Counted from the stretch's first letter, positions 52,357 through 60,226 are shown. The stretch is DNA of 64,000 bases from Curtobacterium pusillum (GCF_007673235.1 NZ_VDZH01000008.1:38048-102047), one strand, 5' to 3'. Numbers and translations: made by a program. Notes: a model not told the origin generated them from the sequence alone.

Positions 52357-53388
52357 ATGTCTGATTCGTTGCCGGTTGTGTCCGGGTATACGGCTGCTCT
52401 TACCGAGCTGAAGCAGCAAGTGCGCGATGCCCGCTTCACGGCACAGCGCCGCGTCAACACGGAACTGATTCGCCTCTACTGGGGGATCGGCGCGACCATC
52501 CTGCAGCGCCAAGGCGACGAAGGGTGGGGGAGCAATGTCATTGGCCGGCTCGCGACGGATCTGCGGGCGGAGTTCCCGGAGATGAAGGGCTTCTCGCGGG
52601 CGAACCTGTTCTACATGCGCCGGTTCGCGGGGGAGTGGCCGGCGGATGCAGTTGTCCAACAGCCTGTTGGACAACTGCCCTGGGGGCACATCACCGTCCT
52701 CCTCGACCGGCTCGACGACCACAAGCTCCGGAACTGGTACGCCGCCCAGGCTGCCACGCACGGGTGGTCGCGGAACGTCCTCGAGCACCAGATCCGCTCT
52801 GACGCACACACGCGGCTGCAGGCGGCGCCGACGAACTTCGCCGAGGTCCTCCCGCCGGGGGACTCGGATCTGGCGCAGCAGATCACGAAGGACCCGTACG
52901 TGTTGGACTTCCTCGCCCTCGACGGCGATGCGAAGGAACGCCACCTCGAGCAGGCCCTTGTCGACCGGATCATCGACACCCTCCGCGAGCTCGGCGAGGG
53001 CTTTGCGTTCGTGGGCCGGCAGGTGCACTTCGACGTCGACGGGGACGACTTCTACGTCGACCTGTTGTTCTTCCACGTCGAGCAGCTCCGGTACGTGGTG
53101 ATTGAACTCAAGACCGGGAAGTTCAAGCCGGAGTACCTCGGCCAGCTCGGCTTCTACGTCGCGCTCGTCGACGACAAGCTCCGCCGACCCCAGCACGCCG
53201 ACACGGTCGGCTTGCTGCTGGTCGCGGACAAGAACGACGCCGTCGTCCGGTACTCCCTCGGCGCGCACCAGACCCCGATCGGTGTCGCCAGCTACGACCT
53301 CCTCCCACCCGCGGTCCGGGCTGCTCTGCCTTCGGAAGCCGACCTCGCAGCCGCACTGACGACGGAGACCGACACCCTCGATCCCTGA
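52357..53388 (+). CDS. DUF1016/YhcG-type PD-(D/E)xK nuclease
   Basis: The 343-residue protein has an N-terminal YhcG_N domain (LIRLYWGIGATILQRQ, GFSRANLFYMRRF, LPWGHITVLLDRL) and a C-terminal nuclease domain with FYVDLLFFH and VVIELKTGKF, the D...ExK catalytic pattern. YhcG-family proteins are widespread near defence and mobile-element genes. The ATG at 52357 follows two in-frame GTG codons. A perfect 14-3-14 inverted repeat lies in codons encoding AVVQQPVGQLP. Confidence 0.85.
   Translation: MSDSLPVVSGYTAALTELKQQVRDARFTAQRRVNTELIRLYWGIGATILQRQGDEGWGSNVIGRLATDLRAEFPEMKGFSRANLFYMRRFAGEWPADAVVQQPVGQLPWGHITVLLDRLDDHKLRNWYAAQAATHGWSRNVLEHQIRSDAHTRLQAAPTNFAEVLPPGDSDLAQQITKDPYVLDFLALDGDAKERHLEQALVDRIIDTLRELGEGFAFVGRQVHFDVDGDDFYVDLLFFHVEQLRYVVIELKTGKFKPEYLGQLGFYVALVDDKLRRPQHADTVGLLLVADKNDAVVRYSLGAHQTPIGVASYDLLPPAVRAALPSEADLAAALTTETDTLDP
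52648..52678 (+). repeat. 14-base inverted repeat within the DUF1016 gene
   Basis: GCAGTTGTCCAACA (52648-52661) pairs perfectly with TGTTGGACAACTGC (52665-52678) over GCC, inside the coding sequence for QQPVGQL. The site could be a recombination or regulatory target, or a product of codon coincidence. Confidence 0.7.
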
Positions 53389-53616
53389 TAAGGAGCGCGT
53401 GCACCAGAAGCCTCCCCGCGGTGTCTCACGGAAGGAACCCCGGATTCCCGCAGGAGCTCGACTTGGCCGTGGGCTGTGCGGTAGCGGATCGGCTTTCGGG
53501 CGGTGTTGCTCGAAGGGTGGGGACGGGTGGTGGTGGCGTATCCGGTTCGGTCGGTGTGGTGCTGCCGGGTTGGCTCCGAGTGCTCGCGGCGCGTTACGGT
53601 CCGTCAGGGACGTGCG
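53389..53616 (+). other. non-coding or small-frame gap after DUF1016 gene
   Basis: A GTG-initiated frame 53421-53693 (90 residues) reads plausibly in its second half (VVLPGWLRVLAARYGPSGTCD), but it has no ribosome site and overlaps the next gene. I see no other gene here. Confidence 0.3.
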
Positions 53617-54042
53617 ATGTCGTACATGACGGGGAGTGGGGGTGGGTCGGTGGTGACCGGAGTGCTCTGGGAGGTGCGGTGTGCTTGGCATGATTGCCGG
53701 CTCCGGGGAGTGGTTGCGGTTTCGTTTCGTCCGCACGCGGTGGGGCCGTCGGGGTGGGCGTTGACGGTGTGTGAGCATCATGCTGTCCCGGTTCCCGAGA
53801 GCGCGGCTGGGCAGAGATGGGGTGTGGGTGTGAACGCGTTGCGGTTGCGGGGACGGTCGGAGACGGAGTGGGACATCATCGAGAGCCTGACGGACCGGAT
53901 CGTCGGCCGGGTGATTCTCGAGAACGGAGCGTTTTTCCTCACCGATGTCGACGGTGAAACCGAGGTCGGCGCGTTCTACCGCCTCGAGCCAACCGTGCCG
54001 GCTGCGGCGGCCGTCCTCGGGGGACGCTTTCTCGATCCGTGA
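53617..54042 (+). CDS. hypothetical protein with Cys/His motif
   Basis: The 141-residue protein, ATG 53617 with AGGGA at seven bases, has CAWHDCRLR and CEHH motifs near its first half and a C-terminal part with DWIIESL-like helix and DVDGETEVGAFYRLE. The Cys/His groups could bind zinc. The start is uncertain; GTG codons at 53650/53653 are also in frame. It may be a small regulator at the head of the regulator-rich region. Confidence 0.5.
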   Translation: MSYMTGSGGGSVVTGVLWEVRCAWHDCRLRGVVAVSFRPHAVGPSGWALTVCEHHAVPVPESAAGQRWGVGVNALRLRGRSETEWDIIESLTDRIVGRVILENGAFFLTDVDGETEVGAFYRLEPTVPAAAAVLGGRFLDP

Positions 54043-54063
54043 CCGTGGGTCTACGGTCGGTTC

Positions 54064-54441
54064 ATGTCGACGCCGTCAGACGAGCTTGCAGCGATCGGGA
54101 TCGATGTCGGCGCGCAGAAGCCAGCGGTGGCTCGAGCGTTGGAATGTATCGGGTCGCGGTATCGGGAGCTACTGACAGCGCCGGAGATCGCGGCGGCGAG
54201 CGGCTACAGCAAACGGGGCCTGCAGGAAGCGTTCCAGCGGGACCTGGGCATGCCGCCATCGGCCGTGGTCCGGCTGCTGCGACTGCACCGGGCACGAGCG
54301 ATGATCCTCGCGAACCCGTATCAGCCAGTCGGAACGGCCGCGGCGGCGAGTGGGCTTGCGCACTTCGGCCGGTTCTCCGCCTACTACCGGGCCCAGTACG
54401 GTGAGACACCGTCCGAGACCGCACACGCCGCCCGCGCCTAA
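54064..54441 (+). CDS. AraC-type DNA-binding protein, single domain
   Basis: The 125-residue protein is almost only a double-HTH AraC domain (about 25-122): LLTAPEIAAASGYSKRGLQEAFQRDLGMPPSAVVRLLRL and ASGLAHFGRFSAYYRAQYGETPSE. It lacks a sensor domain, so it may act with a partner or as a truncated form of the AraC-like protein at 56.1 kb, with which it shares HFGRFSAYYRAQYG / LGRFAASYRAEFG. Such short versions are uncommon. Confidence 0.75.
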   Translation: MSTPSDELAAIGIDVGAQKPAVARALECIGSRYRELLTAPEIAAASGYSKRGLQEAFQRDLGMPPSAVVRLLRLHRARAMILANPYQPVGTAAAASGLAHFGRFSAYYRAQYGETPSETAHAARA

Positions 54442-54654
54442 CTGCCGGCTTGATGGCTCCAGCGAGTGCCCTGGACTTGGGGCTGCCGGGACAGATACGC
54501 AGACCAGTGTCGCGTCGAGTCCGGTGCGAGAGAACGACCGTTCCCCCTGTTTTGGGGATGGATCCGGGTGGTGAGGGTTGTTTGACTCTGTTTATGAGCA
54601 GGTTCGGGTATCTGCTCCGCAGCTGAAACCGCGTTTGCGTGGTGTCGCTCCGGG

Positions 54655-54687
54655 ATGTCTGGCCGCCTTCGGGTGGCGGCCAGACAT
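54655..54687 (+). ncRNA. hairpin H1, candidate regulatory RNA
   Basis: ATGTCTGGCCGCC (54655-54667) pairs perfectly with GGCGGCCAGACAT (54675-54687) over TTCGGGT. The 13-pair stem shares GGGATGTC at its base with hairpin H2. Confidence 0.45.
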
Positions 54688-54802
54688 GCCCCGTTCGGTC
54701 CGTCGCCGAAGCGGGGTCCTCTGTAGTGCCGACTTGTCCGGACATGCGCGTGGTCGCATCGTTGATGGTGCGCACCCTGTTCGGGTCAGGATGTGGCGTG
54801 TG

Positions 54803-54841
54803 CGGGATGTCGGTGGCGTGTGGTGCGTGGCCGACATCCCG
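54803..54841 (+). ncRNA. hairpin H2, candidate regulatory RNA
   Basis: CGGGATGTCGG (54803-54813) pairs with CCGACATCCCG (54831-54841), then GAACCTTTCC, similar to the tail after the 17-base box. The repetition of the module argues for a family. Confidence 0.45.
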
Positions 54842-55005
54842 AACCTTTCCGGGGAACTGGACAGAGGGTTCCGCCGGTGGACGGTCGGTTCTATGCTGTG
54901 CGGAGCGCTCCGCGGCAGTGATGCTTGCGTGACACTCGTTTCCCGTTCGAGAGACTTGCCTTTCCTGCCTTGAGGCTGGTGGGGGAGTGCGCTATCCCGG
55001 GGGTG

Positions 55006-55022
55006 GCGGGATGACCCGAACG
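55006..55022 (+). repeat. 17-base box, copy A
   Basis: GCGGGATGACCCGAACG occurs here and again at 60077-60093, both times after ATCCCGGGG and ahead of family-I structured copies (250 and 65 bases upstream). Confidence 0.85.
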
Positions 55023-55276
55023 TTCCACCGCTCCCGGGAACCCACTTTCGCTGGTAGTGGCATGCCGGACCTATTTGAGCGTCAGCGCGGCCACCAGAAG
55101 CGTTGCCGTGACGGCGGCAAGGGTGCCGAGGAGCGCCCATCGCCACCAGTGCATGCGCAGGCTCCCGCGTGGCCAGCGAACGGGAGCGGGCTTCCGCCGT
55201 CGAGAAGATGGGTGGCACATCGGTTGCACGGTACGAGCCGTCGGTTCGTGCAGACTGTGTGGCAGCAACTGGGGTT

Positions 55277-55340
55277 CCCGTTGCTAGCGGGGTGGGCTGC
55301 TACCTGATCCGGTATCCCACCCCGCGGTTCGACCAACGGG
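55277..55340 (+). ncRNA. structured RNA family I, copy A (GntR leader)
   Basis: CCCGTTG (55277-55283) pairs with CAACGGG (55334-55340) as an outer stem; GCGGGGTGGG (55287-55296) pairs with CCCACCCCGC (55316-55325) as an inner stem, with a further CTGCTACC..GGTAT. It lies in the 5' UTR of the GntR gene, 18 bases before the ATG. Copy B at 60160 has compensating changes in the same stems. Confidence 0.55.
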
Positions 55341-55358
55341 GCGAAGGGAGGCCGGCGT

Positions 55359-55691
55359 ATGAGTGATGGTGACGTGACGCCGGCATCGCCTGGCGCGTTC
55401 TGCCTGGTACTGCCGGGCCCGCGTCGAGTGGGAGGGTTTCTGCAGCAGCAGGTCGAGCAGCTCATCCGAGACGCCATCGCCGATGGTGTCCTTCTGGAGG
55501 GTGATCAGCTGCCGCCGTACCGGGTCGCTGCGGTGACGTCTGGGTTGAGCATTCACACGATCCTGAATGCGTATCGGGCACTGATCGCTGACGGTGTGGT
55601 GCGGTCGGTGCCCGGTGATGGCTACTTCATCGCCGGCCCTGTTCGTTACCGCGACTTCTTCACCCCACCGAACGAGCGACCGCCGGTGTGA
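55359..55691 (+). CDS. GntR-family regulator, YtrA-like short form
   Basis: The 110-residue protein has one winged helix typical of GntR (VEQLIRDAIADGVLLEGDQLPPYRVAAVTSGLSIHTILNAYRAL... with the wing VRSVPGDGYFI) and no large effector domain, as in the YtrA subfamily. GAAGGGAGG precedes ATG 55359. It is probably regulated through the structured leader just upstream. Confidence 0.8.
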   Translation: MSDGDVTPASPGAFCLVLPGPRRVGGFLQQQVEQLIRDAIADGVLLEGDQLPPYRVAAVTSGLSIHTILNAYRALIADGVVRSVPGDGYFIAGPVRYRDFFTPPNERPPV

Positions 55692-56117
55692 TCAGTGGCA
55701 GCTGGGACGTGGACGGCGTACGCAGTAGGGTGCAGATGCCGTCCGGTAGAGCATGCTCTCGAACGGCACACGGGCCCCTTTCGGCAACACTGGGTGCCCG
55801 GCCGGGGTGGTGTTTCAGGGACAGCACCCCGGCACCAATCCCACCCGGAAACCGCCCGGCGGAGGACCCCCGCCGGAGGGCCTAAAGGCCCAGCGCGGCT
55901 GTCGCCGCCACACCCGTACACCCGGGCAAGGGCCGCACGGGCAGTCACAGGACCTGCACCGGCCTGATCAAGTACCAGTCCGGGTCTTGCGCCAGGCACT
56001 CGCGGTGCCCTTCCGGCCCGTCCGGTGTGTCGTACCAGCTCTCAAGAAGCTCGCGAAACGCACCGCACCGCACCAGTTCGTTGACCTGTGGTTCGCGGCG
56101 TGCGTTGACGCAACGTC
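55692..56117. other. non-coding gap with family II RNA copy
   Basis: Besides the family II element (55749-55832), there is GGCCTAAAGGCC-like and CCCGGC-rich potential stems. No coding sequence is convincing; the frames here are Arg/Pro-rich. Confidence 0.5.
55749..55832 (+). ncRNA. structured RNA family II, copy 1
   Basis: The palindrome GAGCATGCTC at 55749-55758 precedes a 31-base hairpin at 55802-55832 with stem CCGGGGTG / CACCCCGG. The second copy at 61513-61596 keeps both parts and changes a G-C pair to A-T in the stem. Confidence 0.5.
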
Positions 56118-57173
56118 GTGGGGACCGTGATTCGGACGGATCAATCATGCCCAGGCAAGCGGCGTCCGGAACCTCGCTCCCGTGTCCGCGTCTTTGAGGG
56201 TGTGTTCGACACAATCGACGATGTGAACGAATTGATGATGGACCGCACGCGTTTGGCTGTGCGGACCAAGGAGATCGCGGCGGCGCGTGATGCTGTGGCG
56301 CGGACCCATCTGACCTACGGGTTGCAGGTGGGCGCTGTTGATGATGCGCCGTTCGTGTTCGAGGAGACCGTGTCGGGGACGGAGCTGTTGTCGTTGGAAT
56401 CGACGCGGTGCACGGGAATCGTTCGTGGGGAGGTCGAGTCTGGTGACGCCGTGATCGTGACGTGGTTGAAATCCGGCTGTGGCGCCGTGGATGGGAAGGC
56501 GCTGCTGCGGGGTCGGCCGGTGCTGTATCGGGAGGGCCGGCAGTCGTTTCGGTGGGCGGGGTTCCAGAAGGATGTGATGCGCATCGACCGGGAAACCGTC
56601 GAGCAGGTCGCCGCGGAACGGGGCGGGTGGAACCCGGCACCGTTGGAGTTCAAGCCCCATCACGTGCCGGAAGGGGCGCCGCTCGCGGCGTGGTGGCTGG
56701 TTGTGCGTGCGATCGCTCCCGAGATCCTGGGCAGCACCGGACCGGTGTCGCTGGAGCGGGAGCGGGAGCTTGTCCGATTCGCGGCCGCGGGCTTGTTGAC
56801 CGCGGTCCCGCACTGGCCGGTCGGGCAGGGCCGTGAGGCACCGGCGCGCACCCGGTTGACGAAAGCCGAAGCGTTCCTGCTGGACCACATCGCGGAGCGG
56901 ATCACTGTCGACGACGTTGCACAGGCCGCGGGCATGAGCGTGCGGGGACTGCAGGGCGCGTTCCAACGCATCCACGGGGTGTCGCCGCTGTTCTATTTGA
57001 AGGGCATCCGGCTGCTGCTGGCGCGGGAGCAGCTCGAGTCCGGCGAAGCCGAGTCGGTGGCAGCGGTGGCCCGGTCCGTCGGGCTGACGCACCTCGGCCG
57101 GTTCGCGGCGTCCTACAGGGCGGAATTCGGCCAGCTTCCGGGCGACGCGCTGCGGGCCGCCGCCGAGGGTTGA
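56118..57173 (+). CDS. AraC-family regulator with N-terminal sensor domain
   Basis: The 351-residue protein (GTG 56118; the true start may be GTG 56223 or ATG 56235) has a cupin-like N-terminal region (DAPFVFEETVSGTELLSLESTRC, VIVTWLKSGCGAVDGK). The AraC DNA-binding domain lies at the C-terminus (ITVDDVAQAAGMSVRGLQGAFQRIHGVSPLFYLKGIRL, LTHLGRFAASYRAEFGQLPG). It is likely a transcription activator. Effector unknown. Its DNA-binding end is related to the short AraC protein at 54.1 kb. Confidence 0.8.
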   Translation: MGTVIRTDQSCPGKRRPEPRSRVRVFEGVFDTIDDVNELMMDRTRLAVRTKEIAAARDAVARTHLTYGLQVGAVDDAPFVFEETVSGTELLSLESTRCTGIVRGEVESGDAVIVTWLKSGCGAVDGKALLRGRPVLYREGRQSFRWAGFQKDVMRIDRETVEQVAAERGGWNPAPLEFKPHHVPEGAPLAAWWLVVRAIAPEILGSTGPVSLERERELVRFAAAGLLTAVPHWPVGQGREAPARTRLTKAEAFLLDHIAERITVDDVAQAAGMSVRGLQGAFQRIHGVSPLFYLKGIRLLLAREQLESGEAESVAAVARSVGLTHLGRFAASYRAEFGQLPGDALRAAAEG

Positions 57174-57264
57174 CCGCCGAGCGGTTGCTGCCGGAGCGCG
57201 GTATCCAGTTCGACAAGTCGGTAGAACACGGTTCGGTGCGCGTCTGTGAGCCCGCCGGGGTTGG

Positions 57265-57531
57265 TCAGCATGGCGGCTCGATTGGGGCGGTCTGGACGTG
57301 GCGGTCGAGTGCGGTCTGCGCGTCTGGCAGGGTGCGGTAGTCGCCGAGGTACTCGCCGAAGCCATTGCGGACGAAGAAGTGCTGGCCGTGCTGGTCGATG
57401 GTGCCGGCGAACGCGCCGCCGCTGTCGGCAACCCAGAAGCCCGCGTCGGCGGCAGCCCACCGCAGCATGGTGGATGAGACGGTGACGGTGAGGGCGGGAG
57501 AGGTTTTCGGGTGGTGCAGCAGGATGCTCAT
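57265..57531 (-). CDS. hypothetical protein in three-gene set
   Basis: An 88-residue protein beginning MSILLHHPKTSPAL, with GFWVADSGGAFAGTIDQHGQHFFVRNGFGEYLGDY suggesting a small beta-rich fold. It is the last of three overlapping minus-strand genes, with ATGA overlap. No family is recognised. Confidence 0.55.
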   Translation of the reverse strand: MSILLHHPKTSPALTVTVSSTMLRWAAADAGFWVADSGGAFAGTIDQHGQHFFVRNGFGEYLGDYRTLPDAQTALDRHVQTAPIEPPC

Positions 57532-57806
57532 GCGCGGGGCTTTCTGAGGAAGTCGCCATAGGTCGGCTCGGTCGGGGAGATCAACTCGTCGCTTGTTGCC
57601 GGAGTGGTTGTGACGATGGTGGGGAGGTCGTTGATGCGGGCGACGACGATCGCGTGGACCTCAGCCGGCGTCAGCAGACCGCGGCGATGCCACTGTTGCG
57701 GATCCGCCCGGGGGCCTGCTTCCATGAGCGGTGCCGTCGTGGGTTCTTGCAGGAGCGGCCCCATGTCGATCGGCTCAGTCGGCGTCGCCGCCGCCCCGGC
57801 GCTCAC
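57528..57806 (-). CDS. hypothetical protein in three-gene set
   Basis: A 92-residue protein. GTG 57806 overlaps the upstream stop (GTGA). It contains ATPTEPIDMGPLLQEP and a helical LTPAEVHAIVVARINDLPTIV. The longer ATG-initiated frame upstream is Arg-rich and rejected. It overlaps the next gene by ATGA. Confidence 0.45.
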   Translation of the reverse strand: MSAGAAATPTEPIDMGPLLQEPTTAPLMEAGPRADPQQWHRRGLLTPAEVHAIVVARINDLPTIVTTTPATSDELISPTEPTYGDFLRKPRA

Positions 57807-58015
57807 CAGGCACTCGCGACGACGATGGCCACCGTCGCGACCGTCACCGAAACAAGCCCGGTCGTGACCGCGACGACGGCGAGGCGCCGGGTCCAGCGTG
57901 CGTGCTGCACTTCGGTCAGCGGTGATCGCTGTGCGCCGTAGTGGGCGGTGAAGCTGAGGTCCGCGCGGGGCGCGGGCGCAGGTGTAGCAGTGGGAGGAAC
58001 GAGGGTGTGCGTCAT
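57803..58015 (-). CDS. small membrane protein, first of three-gene set
   Basis: The 70-residue protein begins MTHTLVPPTATPAPAPR and ends in a membrane helix (LAVVAVTTGLVSVTVATVAIVVASAW), so it may be tail-anchored. It leads the three short genes. Function unknown. Confidence 0.5.
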   Translation of the reverse strand: MTHTLVPPTATPAPAPRADLSFTAHYGAQRSPLTEVQHARWTRRLAVVAVTTGLVSVTVATVAIVVASAW

Positions 58016-58194
58016 GCCGAGCGGCCTTCCCCGTGGCACGGCTGGCCACGGTGACTGGTCAGGCACCACCTCCGTCGTGCTGCTGGCGGGAAGCGCCAGC
58101 GTCGTCGCGACCGGGGCGCGGGAGTCCTGACAGCAATCAGGGTACGAACCCGGACCCTTGGCGTCTAACTTCCTTAACTAGAAGCGCTATTTGG

Positions 58195-58680
58195 TTACTG
58201 CGCCGAGGTGCTGGTGTGTGTCGCGGTGCGGTCGACAACCTGCTGCACGGCGGCAGCGAGCTCAGCGATCCGCTGGGCTTCCGCGGCCGGCACCGCGTCG
58301 AGCAGCTCCTGCACGGCTGCGGGTAGCCCTTCGTACGCCTCGACGAGGCTGCGTTGTCCGTCCGGGGTTAGCCGCACGATGCGGGATCGACGGTCGTCTG
58401 GGTCGGGTTCACGCACTGCGAAGTCACGTGCAGCGAGCCGGTCGATCGTCATCGTCGCCGCCGCACTGCTGACACCGAGCGCCTCCGCGAGGTCTGCTGC
58501 GCGCGCGGGGAAGCCGCCGGCTTCTCGCGCGGCGAGGAACTGCACCGTCTGGAAATCATTTGCCTTCAGGCCCATCCGAGCGCGTGCACGGTTCTGGAGC
58601 ATCGTCTCCGCGACGCGAAGCCGGTTCACTGATTCCAGTAGCAGCACCCCTGCAGGAACGTGCGCACCGTCCTCACCCAT
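58195..58680 (-). CDS. MarR-family transcriptional regulator
   Basis: The 161-residue protein has the MarR winged helix with ARAADLAEALGVSSAAATMTIDRLAARDFAVREPDPDDRRSRIVRLT and flanking dimer helices. ATG 58680 has GGAGGGG at three to four bases; a TTG four codons upstream (58692) is an alternative. MarR proteins sense small phenolic or oxidant ligands. It may control its own neighbourhood. Confidence 0.85.
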   Translation of the reverse strand: MGEDGAHVPAGVLLLESVNRLRVAETMLQNRARARMGLKANDFQTVQFLAAREAGGFPARAADLAEALGVSSAAATMTIDRLAARDFAVREPDPDDRRSRIVRLTPDGQRSLVEAYEGLPAAVQELLDAVPAAEAQRIAELAAAVQQVVDRTATHTSTSAQ

Positions 58681-59110
58681 CAGCCCCTCCAACCCGCAGC
58701 TGCCGGCCGCCTAGCGGCGGCCCGTCCGCATGCCAGTGTGCCAGCCGAGGCCCGGACAGACGTCCGGGCTTCCCGCGCCCTGCAGGGAGCACGCGCCACG
58801 ACGACGTATCCGGACTGCGCAAGAACCGTGACCGTGTGAGGTTTGCTCGGCGTAGGACGTGAGGTGTGGGCGCCTGCCCGTGGTTCGGGTCAGGGGGCAG
58901 GCGCCCTCGCGCTACGACGTCCGCTGGTGCGCGTGACGATTCCAACCCGAGCAGCAGCTCGGACGGCCAGCGGCTAGGGTTCCGCGGCGCAGCCCCGTAA
59001 ACGGCACCGAGCACCACCCGGGTTCGGCCAGGTAGTTTGTGAGGTGCGGGATGGCTGTTGTAATCCATCGCCCGAGCGCCGCGGAACGGCCGAGTTTGTA
59101 CGGTGGGGGC
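58681..59110. other. non-coding gap between two MarR genes
   Basis: The gap holds a perfect 12-pair hairpin: GGGCGCCTGCCC (58868-58879) and GGGCAGGCGCCC (58895-58906), with the loop containing TTCGGGTCAGG, an 11-base string also present at 54780. No gene is seen; a minus-strand frame is Arg/Pro-rich noise. Confidence 0.5.
58868..58906 (+). ncRNA. 12-pair hairpin with shared loop string
   Basis: See the intergenic note: a strong stem with loop GTGGTTCGGGTCAGG. The TTCGGGTCAGG string recurs near H2 at 54.8 kb. It may be a terminator or a member of the hairpin family. Confidence 0.4.
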
Positions 59111-59590
59111 ATGTCGGAGACGCCTGTTGTACCCGTGGCCGCGTTGCTCGATGCGGTCGAGCGGTGCCGGTATGCGGCTGCGCGGCTTGAGCGCACTCGG
59201 GCGGCCGCAGGACACACGTCGATCACGGAGCGGGAGGCGCTCCGGTACCTCCGGGCTGCGTCGGCGCGGGATGAGCCGTGCACGCCGAAGCAGCTCGGCG
59301 AGCACCTCGGCATCACCACGCCGTCGATGACGAGCCTGCTAGACCGGTTGGAGGCGTCCGGATTTCTCAAGCGAGTGCCAAACCCCACCGATCGACGCTC
59401 CAGCTACGTGCAGCTGACTCTGGCTACACCGGATCGAGACGACACCGACCCACTTGCCGCGCACATCGCCGCCCTCTGTGCCGCCATTCCCCTAGCGGAC
59501 GTGGAGATCATCACCCGGTTCCTCAACGACCTCGCAGCCCTCCACCCCACCACAACCACCAGAACCGGAACAGTGCAGGAGACACAATGA
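59111..59590 (+). CDS. MarR-family transcriptional regulator
   Basis: The 159-residue protein (ATG 59111, GGTGGGGG upstream) has a MarR domain: TSITEREALRYLRAAS, LGEHLGITTPSMTSLLDRLEASGFLKRVPNPTDRRSSYVQLT. It overlaps a small acidic gene by ATGA, implying co-expression. Confidence 0.85.
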   Translation: MSETPVVPVAALLDAVERCRYAAARLERTRAAAGHTSITEREALRYLRAASARDEPCTPKQLGEHLGITTPSMTSLLDRLEASGFLKRVPNPTDRRSSYVQLTLATPDRDDTDPLAAHIAALCAAIPLADVEIITRFLNDLAALHPTTTTRTGTVQETQ

Positions 59591-59799
59591 GCAACATCAC
59601 CCCACCCTCCGTCCCAAACGATGACGGTGCCCTCGAGGGGCCCGACGTGGAAGTGCCCACCACCGACTCGGATGGCACGGTGAAGCCCGCTGGTCTCGGT
59701 GACGACAGCACCATCCCGAACCACCCGGACGGGCTCGCCGCCGGTTACTCCGATACCGACTCGCACTTCAACCCCGAAGAAGACACCCCCACGCAGTAA
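59587..59799 (+). CDS. small acidic protein coupled to MarR gene
   Basis: A 70-residue protein rich in Asp, Pro and Thr (SVPNDDGALEGPDVEVPTTDSD) and with no hydrophobic segment, probably intrinsically disordered. It starts in the MarR stop (ATGA). Function unknown; an anti-regulator is a guess. Confidence 0.55.
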   Translation: MSNITPPSVPNDDGALEGPDVEVPTTDSDGTVKPAGLGDDSTIPNHPDGLAAGYSDTDSHFNPEEDTPTQ

Positions 59800-60076
59800 C
59801 CCGGTTCTGATGGGTCCGCGATGGTGCGGACTGGTCACAGACCCACAACTGTCGGATAGTGGAAGGTCCGCCGGGCAGTTCGGGTCCGCACGACGCACCG
59901 GGGGTACCGCCGAGCTTCAAGAAATCGGCCGGTACCCCGCACCCCTGGAGATGACCCCGCTCAGGTCCATTCAGACGGTGCGCTCCGCGGCATCGACGCC
60001 GCGGATCTCTCATCGTCGTCTCGGTTCGCGTTCTCCGCGGAGGAGAGTTGAGCGGTGTGCACCATCCCGGGGACGT

Positions 60077-60093
60077 GCGGGATGACCCGAACG
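60077..60093 (+). repeat. 17-base box, copy B
   Basis: GCGGGATGACCCGAACG, identical to the copy at 55006-55022; both are preceded by ATCCCGGGG, giving an ATCCCG/CGGGAT mini-stem. Confidence 0.85.
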
Positions 60094-60159
60094 GTCCGCA
60101 CACCTCCGCAAGCACGAGCCGGGGGTGGGTGCAAACTGTGGAGCAGCAGCGGGGTGGTT

Positions 60160-60217
60160 CCCGTTGCGAGCGGGGCGGCTGCCACCTATCCGGTGGCCGC
60201 CCCGCGCCTCCAACGGG
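60160..60217 (+). ncRNA. structured RNA family I, copy B
   Basis: CCCGTTG (60160-60166) and CAACGGG (60211-60217) form the outer stem; GCGGGGCGGC (60170-60179) and GCCGCCCCGC (60196-60205) the inner stem. Compared with copy A a T-A pair is replaced by C-G, and other changes keep pairing. It lies just beyond the stop of the BLUF-TetR gene, so it is not obviously a leader for a plus-strand gene. Confidence 0.55.
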
Positions 60218-60226
60218 AGCGCGACC

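Larger units (their letters stand above)
54442..55358. other. long hairpin-rich non-coding region
   Basis: About 900 bases between the AraC and GntR genes contain no coherent gene on either strand; minus-strand frames read as Arg/Pro/His-rich noise. It contains hairpin H1 (54655-54687), hairpin H2 (54803-54841), a 17-base box (55006-55022) also found at 60077, and the structured element at 55277-55340. This is the densest RNA-like area of the window. Confidence 0.6.
59800..60226. other. non-coding gap with family I RNA copy
   Basis: It holds a 13-pair stem with one bulge (59900-59913 / 59925-59938, loop GCTTCAAGAAA), the 17-base box copy B (60077-60093) and the family I structured copy B. 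A minus-strand frame over the region is Arg/Ser-rich noise. Confidence 0.6.

Noticed and set aside
54592..55218. A 208-residue minus-strand frame in the hairpin-rich gap
   Set aside because: It is rich in Arg, His, Pro and Ser, has no domain and includes both arms of hairpins; treated as non-coding.
58673..59305. A 210-residue minus-strand frame opposite a MarR gene
   Set aside because: Composition is Arg/Pro noise and it overlaps the start of a well-supported MarR gene.
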